From assembly GCF_900156525.1 (NCBI RefSeq), contig NZ_FTPS01000001.1, positions 310,001-374,000 of the forward strand: 64,000 nt of DNA, given 5' to 3'. The translations under genes and the position numbers were made by a program. The first letter of the stretch is position 1. The number at the start of each line of letters is the position of its first letter. Below the pieces are notes generated by a model that saw nothing but the letters and a program-made list of their open reading frames with translations, did not search any database and had not been told where the DNA came from. Below are positions 27,210-35,675 of the stretch, piece after piece. Origin of the DNA: Pontibaca methylaminivorans (GTDB lineage Bacteria; Pseudomonadota; Alphaproteobacteria; Rhodobacterales; Rhodobacteraceae).

Positions 27210-28486
27210 CCTGGGTTCTGGTGAGCGTGATGTGCCTGCTTCTCGTGGCGGGCTATCCGATGATGATGCCGCTGCTCGGAGCGACTCTGGTCGCATTCCT
27301 GATCTATTTCCCCGAACTCAGCATGCAGCAGATCATCCAGCAGATGATCGGCGGGGTGAAGCCCTCGGCGCTGGTGGCGGTGCCGATGTTCATCCTTGCC
27401 GCCGACATCATCACCCGCGGCCATTCCGCCGAACGGCTGGTGGATCTGGTGCTGCGCTTCATGGGCCATGTGCGCGGCGGGCTGGCGATTTCGGTCACCT
27501 CGGCCTGCGCGCTGTTCGGCGCGGTCTGCGGCTCGACCCAGGCGACGGTGGTCGCGGTCGGCGGGCCGATGCGCCCGCGCATGCTGCGGGCCGGCTATCG
27601 CGACGATTTCACCATGGGGCTGATCGTCAATGCCGCCGACCTTGCCTATCTGATCCCGCCCTCGATCAGCATGATCATCTACGGCGTGCTCTCGGGCACC
27701 TCGATCGCCGAGCTGTTCATCGCCGGGATCGGGCCGGGGCTCATCATCGTGGTGCTGTTCTCGGCCTGGTGCTGGTTCGTCGCCTGGCGCCAGCAGATCC
27801 CCGTCATGCCCCGCGCCAGCTGGGGCGAGCGGCTGGCGGCGACGCGCCGCGCCCTCTGGCCGCTCGGCTTTCCGGTGCTGGTCGTGGGCGGCATCTACGG
27901 CGGGATCTTCAGCCCGACCGAGGCCGCGGCCATCTGCGTGTTCTATGCGGTGATCCTGGAACTGGTGGTGTTCCGCTCGATCAAGCTGCGCGATCTCTGG
28001 GACGTGGCGCTCGGTACCGGGGTCATGACCTCGATCATCTTCATCCTGATCGCGGCCGGCGCGGCGTTTTCCTGGATCATCTCCTTCGCGCAACTGCCGC
28101 AAGACATCATCGCCGGGCTCGGCCTTGCCGATGCGAGCGTGTGGAAGGTGCTGCTGGCGGTCAACATCGCCTTCTTCCTCGGCTGCATGTTCGTCGATTC
28201 CGTGGTCGTGATGCTGATCCTCGTGCCGATCTTTTCGCCGCTGATCGCCGCCGCCGGGCTCGATCCGGTGCTGGTCGGGGTGATCGTGACGCTGCAGGTC
28301 GCCATCGGCGCGGCAACGCCGCCATTCGGGGTCAACCTGTTCACCGCCGTCGCCGTGTTCCAGCGCCCGTTCATCGAGGTGGTGCGCGGGGTGCCGGTGT
28401 TCCTGCTGATCCTGCTCGGGGTCACGGTGCTGACCATGGTATTCCCCGACATCGCCCTGCTGCTGCGCGACCTCGCCTTCCGCTGA
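27206..28486 (+). CDS. dctM: TRAP transporter large permease DctM
   Basis: Large ion-coupled permease of the TRAP system; 426 residues with about twelve hydrophobic segments. Family stretches include SALVAVPMFILAADIITRG, SACALFGAVCGSTQATVVAV, LIPPSISMIIYGVLSG and FGVNLFTAVAVFQRPF. It is the usual length. It overlaps dctQ, and the ureohydrolase gene starts 39 bases downstream, so transport and hydrolysis are likely co-expressed. Confidence 0.93.
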   Translation: MTWVLVSVMCLLLVAGYPMMMPLLGATLVAFLIYFPELSMQQIIQQMIGGVKPSALVAVPMFILAADIITRGHSAERLVDLVLRFMGHVRGGLAISVTSACALFGAVCGSTQATVVAVGGPMRPRMLRAGYRDDFTMGLIVNAADLAYLIPPSISMIIYGVLSGTSIAELFIAGIGPGLIIVVLFSAWCWFVAWRQQIPVMPRASWGERLAATRRALWPLGFPVLVVGGIYGGIFSPTEAAAICVFYAVILELVVFRSIKLRDLWDVALGTGVMTSIIFILIAAGAAFSWIISFAQLPQDIIAGLGLADASVWKVLLAVNIAFFLGCMFVDSVVVMLILVPIFSPLIAAAGLDPVLVGVIVTLQVAIGAATPPFGVNLFTAVAVFQRPFIEVVRGVPVFLLILLGVTVLTMVFPDIALLLRDLAFR

Positions 28487-28525
28487 GCCCAGAATTCAAG
28501 AAACCCGCAAGGAGACATGATTGCC

Positions 28526-29491
28526 ATGGACAAATCTTCCCACGGCTATGAGGGCGGCCGCCTGAACCTGCCCTTCGTCGGCATCTCGACCTTCGCCAAG
28601 CGCCCCTATGTCGAGGACTGGAGCAGGATCGACGCCGATGTGGCGGTGCTGGGCGCGCCTTTCGACTTCGGCACCCAGTTCCGCGCCGGCGCCCGCTTCG
28701 GGCCGCGCGGGGTGCGCGAGGCCTCGACGCTGTTCAGCTTCGGCCATGCCGGCGCCTATGACCACGAGGACGACTGCACCTATCTGCCCGAATCGGTGCG
28801 CATCGTCGATATCGGCGATGCCGACATCGTGCATACCGACACCACGGCGAGCCACGCCAACATCCGCAAGGGGGTCGAGGCGATCCTCGCCGCCAAGGCG
28901 TTCCCGGTGGTGATCGGGGGCGACCATTCGATCAACATCCCCTGTATCGAGGCATTCGAGGGCCAGGGCGACATCCATATCCTGCAGATCGACGCCCATC
29001 TCGATTTCGTGGACGAGCGTCACGGCGTGCGCGTCGGCCACGGCAGCCCGCTGCGCCGCGCGGCCGAGAAATCCTATGTGACCGGCATGACGCAGGTCGG
29101 CATCCGCAACGTCTCCTCCACCGCGCGCGAGGGCTACGAGGCCGCGCGCAGGATGGGCTCCGACATCCTGTCGGTGCGGCAGATGCGCAAGCTGGGCGCC
29201 GAGGGCGTGATCGACCGCATCCCCCAGGGCGCGCGGGTCTATGTCACGCTCGACATCGACGGCTTCTGCCCCTCGATCGCGCCGGGCACCGGCACGCCGA
29301 GCCACGGCGGGTTCCTCTATTACGAGGTGCTCGAGATGCTTCAGGCGCTGGCACGGCGTCACGAGGTCGTCGGCATCGACCTGGTCGAGGTCGCTCCGGC
29401 CTATGACTCGGGTGAGATCACGTCGATCCTCGCGGCGCAGGTGCTGCTGAATTTCCTCGGTTTCGTATTCCACGAGCGCCAGAAGGGCTGA
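28526..29491 (+). CDS. Agmatinase/guanidino-compound ureohydrolase
   Basis: Binuclear-metal hydrolase of the arginase/agmatinase family that splits urea from a guanidino compound; 321 residues. Metal ligands are visible: His134 (GGDHS), Asp157, His159 and Asp161 (IDAHLD), Asp243 and Asp245 (LDIDGF). Position 248 is Cys where homologues usually have Asp (DIDGFCPS); the metal pair is unaffected. The start is uncertain: an ATG at 28517 lies only two bases after GGAG, so I prefer 28526. It follows a TRAP transporter. Agmatine, guanidinobutyrate or guanidinoacetate are possible substrates. Confidence 0.85.
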   Translation: MDKSSHGYEGGRLNLPFVGISTFAKRPYVEDWSRIDADVAVLGAPFDFGTQFRAGARFGPRGVREASTLFSFGHAGAYDHEDDCTYLPESVRIVDIGDADIVHTDTTASHANIRKGVEAILAAKAFPVVIGGDHSINIPCIEAFEGQGDIHILQIDAHLDFVDERHGVRVGHGSPLRRAAEKSYVTGMTQVGIRNVSSTAREGYEAARRMGSDILSVRQMRKLGAEGVIDRIPQGARVYVTLDIDGFCPSIAPGTGTPSHGGFLYYEVLEMLQALARRHEVVGIDLVEVAPAYDSGEITSILAAQVLLNFLGFVFHERQKG

Positions 29492-29520
29492 ACCCGCACC
29501 CGACGCCGCGTTTCGTGGAA

Positions 29521-29555
29521 CGCCCCGGCCCCGTCGCGGGCCGGGGCGGATTGTT
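29521..29555 (+). terminator. Hairpin terminator after the ureohydrolase gene
   Basis: CGCCCCGGCCC (29521-29531) and GGGCCGGGGCG (29538-29548) form a perfect 11-base stem with a 6-base loop, followed by GATTGTT. It lies 30 bases after the stop and probably ends the dctPQM-ureohydrolase transcript. Confidence 0.65.
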
Positions 29556-29661
29556 GCCCGTCACCGACCGGCCGGAACCGGAGCGCCACTCCGAACGTTG
29601 CAATGGCATCGTTCCCCGGGGCAACATCCATCATCCCCCAACCAGTATCGGAGCCAGCACC

Positions 29662-30180
29662 ATGCGCCTTACACCCAAGCGTCTTGCTTCCGCCACTTCT
29701 CTTGCCGCCGCGCTTTGTATTCTCGGCGCGGCCGCCCATGCCGACGACGACGATTACGGCGCCTACATGTTCAAGGGCACCTGCGACGCCTATGCCGCGA
29801 ACACGGTCGTGAAGGACGTGGGCGACCTTGAACTCGAGGATGACGGTGATACCGAGGAATGGAGCCGCGTCGCGCCCGACGGGGCGGCCATGCCCGATGA
29901 TCTGCGCGCCGAGGACGAATCGACCAGCCGGATCACCGCCGATGACCTCGCTGCCGGTGGATTCGCGCTTGCCGTCACCCGCCAGGACGAACCCGACGCG
30001 CCGCTCGTCGCCTGCGGCGAGTTCCCGCAGGGTATCACCCTGCCCTATGTCGGCGATCTGGCCGAAGTGGACGGCTCGGGCGTGGCCGGGCGCGTCGCGA
30101 TCGAAGAGCGCGGGAACGGCGTCAGGATCACGACCACGGCGTTTGCCAAGGACGCGGTGCCGCCCCTGCCGCAGGAGTGA
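29662..30180 (+). CDS. Small secreted protein of unknown function
   Basis: Protein of 172 residues with a clear signal peptide (MRLTPKRLASATSLAAALCI, then AAAHADDDD). The mature protein is acidic, with two cysteines (GTCDAY; LVACGEFPQ) that may form a disulfide. It looks like a small periplasmic beta-sheet protein. ATG 29662 is chosen for the signal peptide; the open frame extends upstream without coding character. I recognise no family. A terminator separates it from the transporter operon, so it is probably a single gene. Confidence 0.7.
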   Translation: MRLTPKRLASATSLAAALCILGAAAHADDDDYGAYMFKGTCDAYAANTVVKDVGDLELEDDGDTEEWSRVAPDGAAMPDDLRAEDESTSRITADDLAAGGFALAVTRQDEPDAPLVACGEFPQGITLPYVGDLAEVDGSGVAGRVAIEERGNGVRITTTAFAKDAVPPLPQE

Positions 30181-30264
30181 CCGCACCCGCCCGCACATGC
30201 GGGCGCGAAGCCACAAGCTGCCGCTGGTCGGAGGACCGCCGGCCCCTTTTTCATTGCGCGACCA

Positions 30265-30306
30265 TGAAAGCACAGCCGGCAGCGACAGGGTGTCGCTGCG
30301 CTTTCA
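30265..30306 (+). other. Long imperfect hairpin downstream of the secreted-protein gene
   Basis: GCAGCGACA (30279-30287) pairs with TGTCGCTGC (30291-30299) around a 3-base loop. Directly outside, TGAAAGC (30265-30271) pairs with GCTTTCA (30300-30306), leaving a 7-base bulge on the 5' side. It could be a terminator without a T-run or a structured RNA. It lies ahead of a candidate -10 at 30341, so it may not be in the next gene's transcript. Confidence 0.6.
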
Positions 30307-30340
30307 CATTGTGCGCCTTCGGTTGGCCGGACAAAGGCCA

Positions 30341-30396
30341 TATAATCGCCCGGGTATTCTGAGTCGCATCGCGCCCGCGCCGCCTGACGCGATGCG
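30341..30396 (+). promoter_or_regulatory. Candidate -10 and leader hairpin of the FmdE-like gene
   Basis: A perfect TATAAT stands at 30341-30346 but no good -35 is visible. Downstream, CGCATCGCG (30365-30373) and CGCGATGCG (30388-30396) form a 9-base stem just before the GGAGG ribosome site at 30403-30407, so it could influence translation. Confidence 0.45.
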
Positions 30397-30413
30397 CCGG
30401 CCGGAGGTTCGCG

Positions 30414-31037
30414 ATGTCGTTTCCCGCCTTTTTCGCCGCCGCGCCGACGATCACCCTGCAGGATCCGCTGGCGGCCTTCCTCGGGATCGGGGACGGGCAC
30501 ATCACCTATTCCTACGGGGATGCGGTCAAGCTGGCCGGACATTCCTGCCCGACGGTCGCGGGGGCTTATCTCGCGCTCTGCCAGGGGTTGCGCGCGCTTT
30601 ACGGCGCGGACACGCCCGAGCGCGGCGCGATCGAAGTGGCGCTGCCCGAGGCGCCGGATGCGGGGGTGGCCGGGGTCATCGCTTCGGTCGCGACGCTGCT
30701 CACGGGGGCAGCCGGGGAAACCGGGTTCGGCGGGATCGGCCCGCAGCGCATGTTTTCGCGGCGCGACCTGCTGCGTTTCGGTGTCGCGCTCGAGGGCACG
30801 CTCGGGCTCAGGCGCCGTGACAGCGGGCGCGGTGTGAGCGTGACTTTCGACACTTCCGCAGTGCCGCCGGCGCCGCAGATGCAGCGCCTCCTGCCGCTGG
30901 TTCTCTCCGGGCGCGCGAGCCCCGGGCAGCGGGCGGAATTCGGCGCGCTCTGGCAGGAGCGCGTGGCCGCGATGCTGACCACCCATGCCGGGGATCCGGC
31001 GCTGGTGCAGCTGCGCGACTGGCCGGCCCCGGGCTGA
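30414..31037 (+). CDS. FmdE-like protein
   Basis: Cytoplasmic protein of 207 residues. AVKLAGHSCPTVAGAYLALC near residues 37-56 (His43, Cys45) resembles the conserved HGHxCPG segment of FmdE-family proteins, named from a gene beside archaeal molybdenum formylmethanofuran dehydrogenase. The C-terminal zinc-ribbon found in some members is absent. No biochemical role is known to me for the bacterial versions. It leads a run of redox-type genes (30414-34326) with 60-80 base gaps. ATG 30414 follows GGAGGTTCGCG. Confidence 0.55.
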   Translation: MSFPAFFAAAPTITLQDPLAAFLGIGDGHITYSYGDAVKLAGHSCPTVAGAYLALCQGLRALYGADTPERGAIEVALPEAPDAGVAGVIASVATLLTGAAGETGFGGIGPQRMFSRRDLLRFGVALEGTLGLRRRDSGRGVSVTFDTSAVPPAPQMQRLLPLVLSGRASPGQRAEFGALWQERVAAMLTTHAGDPALVQLRDWPAPG

Positions 31038-31101
31038 CCCGATCCGGCCCCGGCGCGGGGTTGCCCCGTTTCCGCCGATCCACCCCCATCGGACAAGTCC
31101 C

Positions 31102-31569
31102 ATGAAACCCAGACTGGACTATTTCCCCAAGGCCCCCGACCAGATGAAGGGGCTGCTGGCGTTCAACCGGTCGGTCGAGGACAGCGGGCTTGAACGCGGC
31201 CTGCTGCATCTGGTCAAGCTGCGTGCATCCCAGATCAACGGCTGTTCGTTCTGCGTGGACATGCACAGCCGCGAGGCGCGCGAGGACGGCGAGACCGAGC
31301 AGCGCCTCCATCTGGTCGCCGCCTGGCGCGAATCGCCGCTGTTCACCCCGCGTGAGCGCGCCGCCCTTGCCTGGACCGAGGCCGTCACGCGGATTTCCGA
31401 GGGCGGTGTGCCGGATGACCTTTTCGCCGCGACGCGCGAGCATTTCCCGGATGCGGAACTGGTCCGGCTGACGATGGCGGTGTCGGTGATCAATGTCTGG
31501 AACCGCCTCAGCGTCTCGTTCCGCGCGATCCACCCGGTGGCGGAGCAGCCGAGCGGGAGGGCGGAGTGA
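31102..31569 (+). CDS. Carboxymuconolactone decarboxylase/AhpD-family protein
   Basis: Protein of 155 residues with the AhpD-like core motif: Cys48 and Cys51 (NGCSFCVDMH) and His55. In AhpD this motif performs peroxidase-linked disulfide reduction. The related decarboxylase branch lacks the cysteine pair, so an alkylhydroperoxidase-like redox role is likelier. ATG 31102 is 64 bases after the FmdE-like gene. The next gene is a glutathione transferase, in keeping with a thiol-redox theme. Confidence 0.82.
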   Translation: MKPRLDYFPKAPDQMKGLLAFNRSVEDSGLERGLLHLVKLRASQINGCSFCVDMHSREAREDGETEQRLHLVAAWRESPLFTPRERAALAWTEAVTRISEGGVPDDLFAATREHFPDAELVRLTMAVSVINVWNRLSVSFRAIHPVAEQPSGRAE

Positions 31570-31648
31570 ACCGCGAGGGGCGGCCTCGCTTGGCGGCGGT
31601 TGCGCGCTACATGTCCGGCATGGATGCAGCAACGACGAGGACAAGAAA

Positions 31649-32263
31649 GTGAAACTCTATTACATGCCCGGCGCCTGTTCGCTCGCGAGCCATATCACGC
31701 TCGAATGGGTCGGAGAGCCCTATGAAACCGTGCGGATCGCCCATGACCGGCTGAAGTCGCCCGAATATCTCGCAATCAATCCGCTCGGTGCGGTGCCGGC
31801 GCTCGAACTCCTTGACGGGACGGTGCTGACGCAGAACGCATCGGTGCTGGCCTATCTGGCCGACCGTCACCCGGAGGCCGGGCTCGAAGGCGACGGCACG
31901 CCGCAATCCCGCGCCGAGGTGCACCGCTGGTTCGGCATGCTGAATTCGGACATGCACCCGGCGTTCAAGCCGTTTTTCGGCAGCACCGCCTATCTGGGCG
32001 ACGAGGCGGTGATCGAAAAGACGAAGGACAACGCCCGCGAGCGGCTGGTCTTCCTGTTCGGACTCGTGAATGACGCGCTTTACCACCGCGACTGGATCGC
32101 CGGGCATCGGTCGATTGCGGATCCCTATCTTTTCGTCATGACCCGCTGGGCCCATGATCAGGGTATCGACGTCTCGGACCTCGGCGAACTCGCGCGCCAC
32201 CACCAAACCATGAACGAGGACGCGACGGTGATGAAGGTGCTGAAGGACGAGGGCCTCGCCTGA
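31649..32263 (+). CDS. Beta-class glutathione S-transferase
   Basis: Cytosolic transferase of 204 residues. The N-terminus (KLYYMPGACSLASHITLEW) carries Cys10, the glutathione-linked cysteine of bacterial beta-class enzymes, and NPLGAVPALELLDG and LTQNASVLAYLAD provide the glutathione site. The C-terminal helical domain ends with the usual DWIAGHRSIADPYLFVMTRW. Initiation at GTG 31649 is inferred from the family N-terminus; AGGACAAGAAA is a moderate ribosome site. Confidence 0.88.
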   Translation: MKLYYMPGACSLASHITLEWVGEPYETVRIAHDRLKSPEYLAINPLGAVPALELLDGTVLTQNASVLAYLADRHPEAGLEGDGTPQSRAEVHRWFGMLNSDMHPAFKPFFGSTAYLGDEAVIEKTKDNARERLVFLFGLVNDALYHRDWIAGHRSIADPYLFVMTRWAHDQGIDVSDLGELARHHQTMNEDATVMKVLKDEGLA

Positions 32264-32344
32264 TCCTGCGCCGCACCCTGCACCGCCCGGACCTGTGGGC
32301 GGTGCGGCCAGCCGAACAACCGAGGACGTGACAGGAGAATCGAC

Positions 32345-33889
32345 ATGGCGACGGGAAACACCAAACCGACCGGTCCCGACCTGACGGCGGGCGTGAGCAT
32401 ATCCGATTTCGATGCCCGCGGCATGCTGGAGGGGCACGTGGACAAGAAGCCGGTTCTCCTGCTGCAGCGCGATGATGGCATCATCGCCATCGATTCCCGC
32501 TGCAGCCATTACCATGCGCCGCTAAAGGAGGGGCTCGTGGTCGGGGACACGCTGAACTGTCCCTGGCACCACGCCTGTTTCAGCCTGCGCACCGGAGAGG
32601 CGCTCGGCGCCCCGGCACTGAGCCCGCTGTCGCTCTGGAAGGTCGAGGAAAGCAACGGGCGCATCTTCGTTTCCGAAAAACTGCCCAAAACCCGCGAAAT
32701 TCCGGTCGAACTTGCGGATGGGCCCGGGCGCATCGTGATCATCGGCGGCGGCGCGGCCGGGTTTGCGGCAGCGCAGCGGCTTCGCGATCTGGGCCATGAG
32801 GGGTCGCTCACCCTGCTGAGCGCCGAAGAGGATCTGCCGCTCGACCGTCCGAACCTGTCCAAGGATTATCTGAGCGGCGATGCCCCCGAAGCCTGGATGC
32901 CGCTGCGCAAGCAGACCTATTACGACAACAAGGCCATCGACCTGCGGCTTTCGACCGAAGTGACCGGGATCGACGTGGCGGCAGGCGAGGTCCGGCTGGG
33001 CGACGGCACGAGCCTCGGCTATGACCGGCTTCTGCTCGCCACGGGGGCCGAACCGGTGCGCCTGCCGGTTCCGGGGATGGATCTGCCGCATGTGCACACG
33101 CTGCGCTCGATCCGCGACTGCCGTGCCATCATTGACCAGTTGCCGGGCAAACAGCGCGCGGTGGTGATCGGCGCCGGGTTCATCGGGCTCGAGGTCGCCG
33201 CATCGCTTCTGAAACGCGGGCTCGAGGTGCATGTGGTCGCCCCCGACAGGCGCCCGCTCGAACGGGTGCTGGGCGCGGAGCTTGGCGATTACATCCGTTC
33301 GCTGCATGAAAGGCACGGGGTGATCTTCCATCTTGAAAACACCGTGACCGGCGTGACCGACGGCGCCGTGCAACTGGAAAGCGGCGGCACCCTGCCCGCG
33401 GATCTGGTCATCGCCGGGGTCGGGGTGCGCCCGCGCACGCAACTGGCCGAGACGGCCGGAATCCGGGTCGGGAACGGCATCAAGGTGGATCGCTTCCTTG
33501 AAACCAGCGCACCCGGCATATTCGCCGCGGGTGACGCCGCCCGCTGGCCGGATGCCGCGAGCGGCAGCGACATCCGGGTCGAACACTGGCAGGTCGCACA
33601 GCGCCAGGGCCAGAGTGCCGCCGCGAACATGCTGGGCCTTGCGCGCCCGCATCACGACATCCCCTTCTTCTGGAGCGAACATTACGACGTGCAGATAAAT
33701 TATGTCGGCCACGCCACCGACTGGGACGAGATCGACATCGACGGCGACATCTCCGCCCGCGACTGCGCCGTGCGCTTCAGGAAGGACGGGCGCGTGCTCG
33801 CCATGGCCAGCATCGGGCGCGATCTTGAAAACCTTTGCTGCGCCGCCGGGATGGAGCGCGCGATCATGGGACAGGACAGCCGGGGATGA
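32345..33889 (+). CDS. Rieske/FAD ferredoxin reductase-like protein (AIFM3 type)
   Basis: Fusion of two redox modules in 514 residues. Residues 15-112 are a Rieske [2Fe-2S] domain with Cys53/His55 (RCSHYH) and Cys72/His75 (NCPWHH). From residue 128 follows a pyridine-nucleotide-disulfide reductase with FAD motif IVIIGGGAAGFAAAQRL, NAD motif AVVIGAGFIGLEVAASLL and the FAD-closing GIFAAGDAARWP. The architecture matches eukaryotic AIFM3 and bacterial ferredoxin reductases. It could pass NADH electrons to an unidentified acceptor. It overlaps the next gene by four bases. Confidence 0.88.
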   Translation: MATGNTKPTGPDLTAGVSISDFDARGMLEGHVDKKPVLLLQRDDGIIAIDSRCSHYHAPLKEGLVVGDTLNCPWHHACFSLRTGEALGAPALSPLSLWKVEESNGRIFVSEKLPKTREIPVELADGPGRIVIIGGGAAGFAAAQRLRDLGHEGSLTLLSAEEDLPLDRPNLSKDYLSGDAPEAWMPLRKQTYYDNKAIDLRLSTEVTGIDVAAGEVRLGDGTSLGYDRLLLATGAEPVRLPVPGMDLPHVHTLRSIRDCRAIIDQLPGKQRAVVIGAGFIGLEVAASLLKRGLEVHVVAPDRRPLERVLGAELGDYIRSLHERHGVIFHLENTVTGVTDGAVQLESGGTLPADLVIAGVGVRPRTQLAETAGIRVGNGIKVDRFLETSAPGIFAAGDAARWPDAASGSDIRVEHWQVAQRQGQSAAANMLGLARPHHDIPFFWSEHYDVQINYVGHATDWDEIDIDGDISARDCAVRFRKDGRVLAMASIGRDLENLCCAAGMERAIMGQDSRG

Positions 33890-34326
33890 GCTATTTCGTT
33901 CTGGTGACGCTGCATCTTCTTGCCGCGATCTTTTTCGTCGGGACGGTGTTCTTCGAGGTCGTGATCCTTGAATCCCTGCGCGAGCCGCTCGGGCGCGACA
34001 CCATGCGGCGGGTCGAGGTCGCGATCGGAAAGCGGGCGCGGCGCGTGATGCCCTTTGTCATCATCGTGCTTTATACCGCCGGCATCGGCATGGCCTGGCA
34101 ATACCGCGCCTCGCTGGCTAACCCTTTCGCCAGCAGCTTCGGCACGCTGCTTTCGCTCAAGATCCTGCTCGCGCTCAGCGTGCTTGCGCATTTCATCACC
34201 GCGATCACGCTCGGGCCGCGGGGCAAGCTGCGTTCGCGCCATTTCAAGATGATCCACATAAGCGTCTTTATCCACGTGGTGCTGATCGTGTTCCTTGCCA
34301 AGGCGATGTTCCATGTCACCTGGTGA
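33886..34326 (+). CDS. Four-helix inner-membrane protein (CopD-like)
   Basis: Integral membrane protein of 146 residues with four hydrophobic segments. Histidines occur in the first and later helices (VTLHLLAAIFFVG; ILLALSVLAHFITAIT; FKMIHISVFIHVVLIV). This recalls the CopD/heme-binding membrane family, and heme or copper binding is possible. The ATG overlaps the Rieske-FAD reductase stop (ATGA), so the two are probably co-translated and may form an electron-transfer pair at the membrane. That partnership is inference. Confidence 0.65.
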   Translation: MSYFVLVTLHLLAAIFFVGTVFFEVVILESLREPLGRDTMRRVEVAIGKRARRVMPFVIIVLYTAGIGMAWQYRASLANPFASSFGTLLSLKILLALSVLAHFITAITLGPRGKLRSRHFKMIHISVFIHVVLIVFLAKAMFHVTW

Positions 34327-34377
34327 GGGGCGGCCCGGCCTTCGTGTCCCGCCGCGGCGGCGCGGGGAAGGCACCGC

Positions 34378-34794
34378 ATGACGGTCCGGCTTCGTCCCCA
34401 TCACCTGCTCTGCATGCTGACCTTTTCGGGCCACGGCTATACGCCGGCGTTCACCGCCAACATGCGGGCGATCATGGACCGGCTCGGCAAGGGCGAAGGG
34501 ATCGTGATCGTCGCCGGCCCCGATGACATCTGCGCGCCGCTGCTGTCGGAACCGGCCCCGCATTGTCACGACGAGGACGTCACCGCGCGCGACCAGGTAG
34601 CCGCGCAGGAGGCCGGGGCGCTGCTCGCGGTCACGGTCCGGCCGGGCACGCGGCTTGCGTTGACGCCGGCGCAGATCCGGGAATTGCGCGAGGGCTTTGC
34701 CGAGGGGCGGATCCGCACGGGCTGCGCCGGTTGCCAGTGGGAAGACCTCTGCACCGGCGTCGCGGCCGGCAGCTATGCCGGGGCGCAGCTTTGA
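34378..34794 (+). CDS. DUF1284 protein with cysteine cluster
   Basis: Protein of 138 residues in family DUF1284. The conserved N-terminus RLRPHHLLCMLTFSGHGY and the C-terminal GCAGCQWEDLC (three cysteines) plus Cys51 or so in PDDICAPL suggest an iron-sulfur or zinc site. The biochemical role is unknown. It lies 51 bases after the membrane protein and 74 before truA, all in one direction. Confidence 0.75.
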   Translation: MTVRLRPHHLLCMLTFSGHGYTPAFTANMRAIMDRLGKGEGIVIVAGPDDICAPLLSEPAPHCHDEDVTARDQVAAQEAGALLAVTVRPGTRLALTPAQIRELREGFAEGRIRTGCAGCQWEDLCTGVAAGSYAGAQL

Positions 34795-34868
34795 CTCCGC
34801 GACCGCCAGGCATCTGCGCCCTGGCGTTGCCCCTTGCGCAGACCGGGGCCGCGCGCTAGGCGCCCCTC

Positions 34869-35636
34869 ATGCCGCGCTATGCTCTCAAGGTCGAATATCA
34901 GGGCGCACCCTTCGCCGGGTGGCAGCGCCAGAAGGATCAGCCCTCGGTGCAGGAGGCGATCGAGACCGCGCTTGCCCGGCTCGAGCCGCGCGAACACCGG
35001 ATCAATGCCGCCGGGCGCACCGATGCGGGGGTGCATGCGCTGGCCCAGGTCGCCCATTGCGACCTGATGCGCGACTGGGATCCATTCCGCCTCATGGAGG
35101 CGCTGAACCACCATCTGAAGCCGCTGCCGGTCGCGGTGCTGGACTGCGCGCCGGTTGCGGATGACTGGCATGCGCGGTTCTCGGCGCGGGAGCGGCGCTA
35201 TCTGTTCCGCGTCCTGCCGCGGCGCGCACCCGCGACGTTCGCGCGCGGGCAGGTCTGGCAGATCGGCCATGCGCTCGACATCGGGGCCATGCGCGAAGGG
35301 GCCCGCCATCTGATCGGGCATCACGATTTCACCACCTTCCGCGCCTCGATCTGTCAGGCGGCGAGCCCGGTCAAGACGCTCGACGAGATCACCATCACAC
35401 AGGTCGAGGGGCTTTCGGGCGCGGAAATCCACTTCCGCCTGCGGGCGCGGTCCTTCCTGCACAATCAGGTGCGCAGTATTGTGGGCACGCTCGAGCGGGT
35501 CGGCGCGGGAGCGTGGGAGCCGGATGCCGTGCGCCGCGCGCTCATCGCATGTGAGCGCGCGGCCTGCGGACCAGTGGCGCCGCCGGACGGGCTGTATCTG
35601 GCGGGGGTCGCCTATCCCGACGACCCCTTTGCCTGA
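34869..35636 (+). CDS. truA: tRNA pseudouridine(38-40) synthase TruA
   Basis: Isomerises uridines 38-40 in the anticodon stem of tRNAs; 255 residues. Catalytic Asp52 lies in [14 protein letters not shown]. The N-terminal [15 protein letters not shown] and later [17 protein letters not shown] and [18 protein letters not shown] match the family. Length is normal. It converges with gcvP, 39 bases away. Confidence 0.95.
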   Translation: MPRYALKVEYQGAPFAGWQRQKDQPSVQEAIETALARLEPREHRINAAGRTDAGVHALAQVAHCDLMRDWDPFRLMEALNHHLKPLPVAVLDCAPVADDWHARFSARERRYLFRVLPRRAPATFARGQVWQIGHALDIGAMREGARHLIGHHDFTTFRASICQAASPVKTLDEITITQVEGLSGAEIHFRLRARSFLHNQVRSIVGTLERVGAGAWEPDAVRRALIACERAACGPVAPPDGLYLAGVAYPDDPFA

Positions 35637-35675
35637 TACAGGCCCCCCGGCCCGGCCCGGCCCCGGCGCCGGCGC

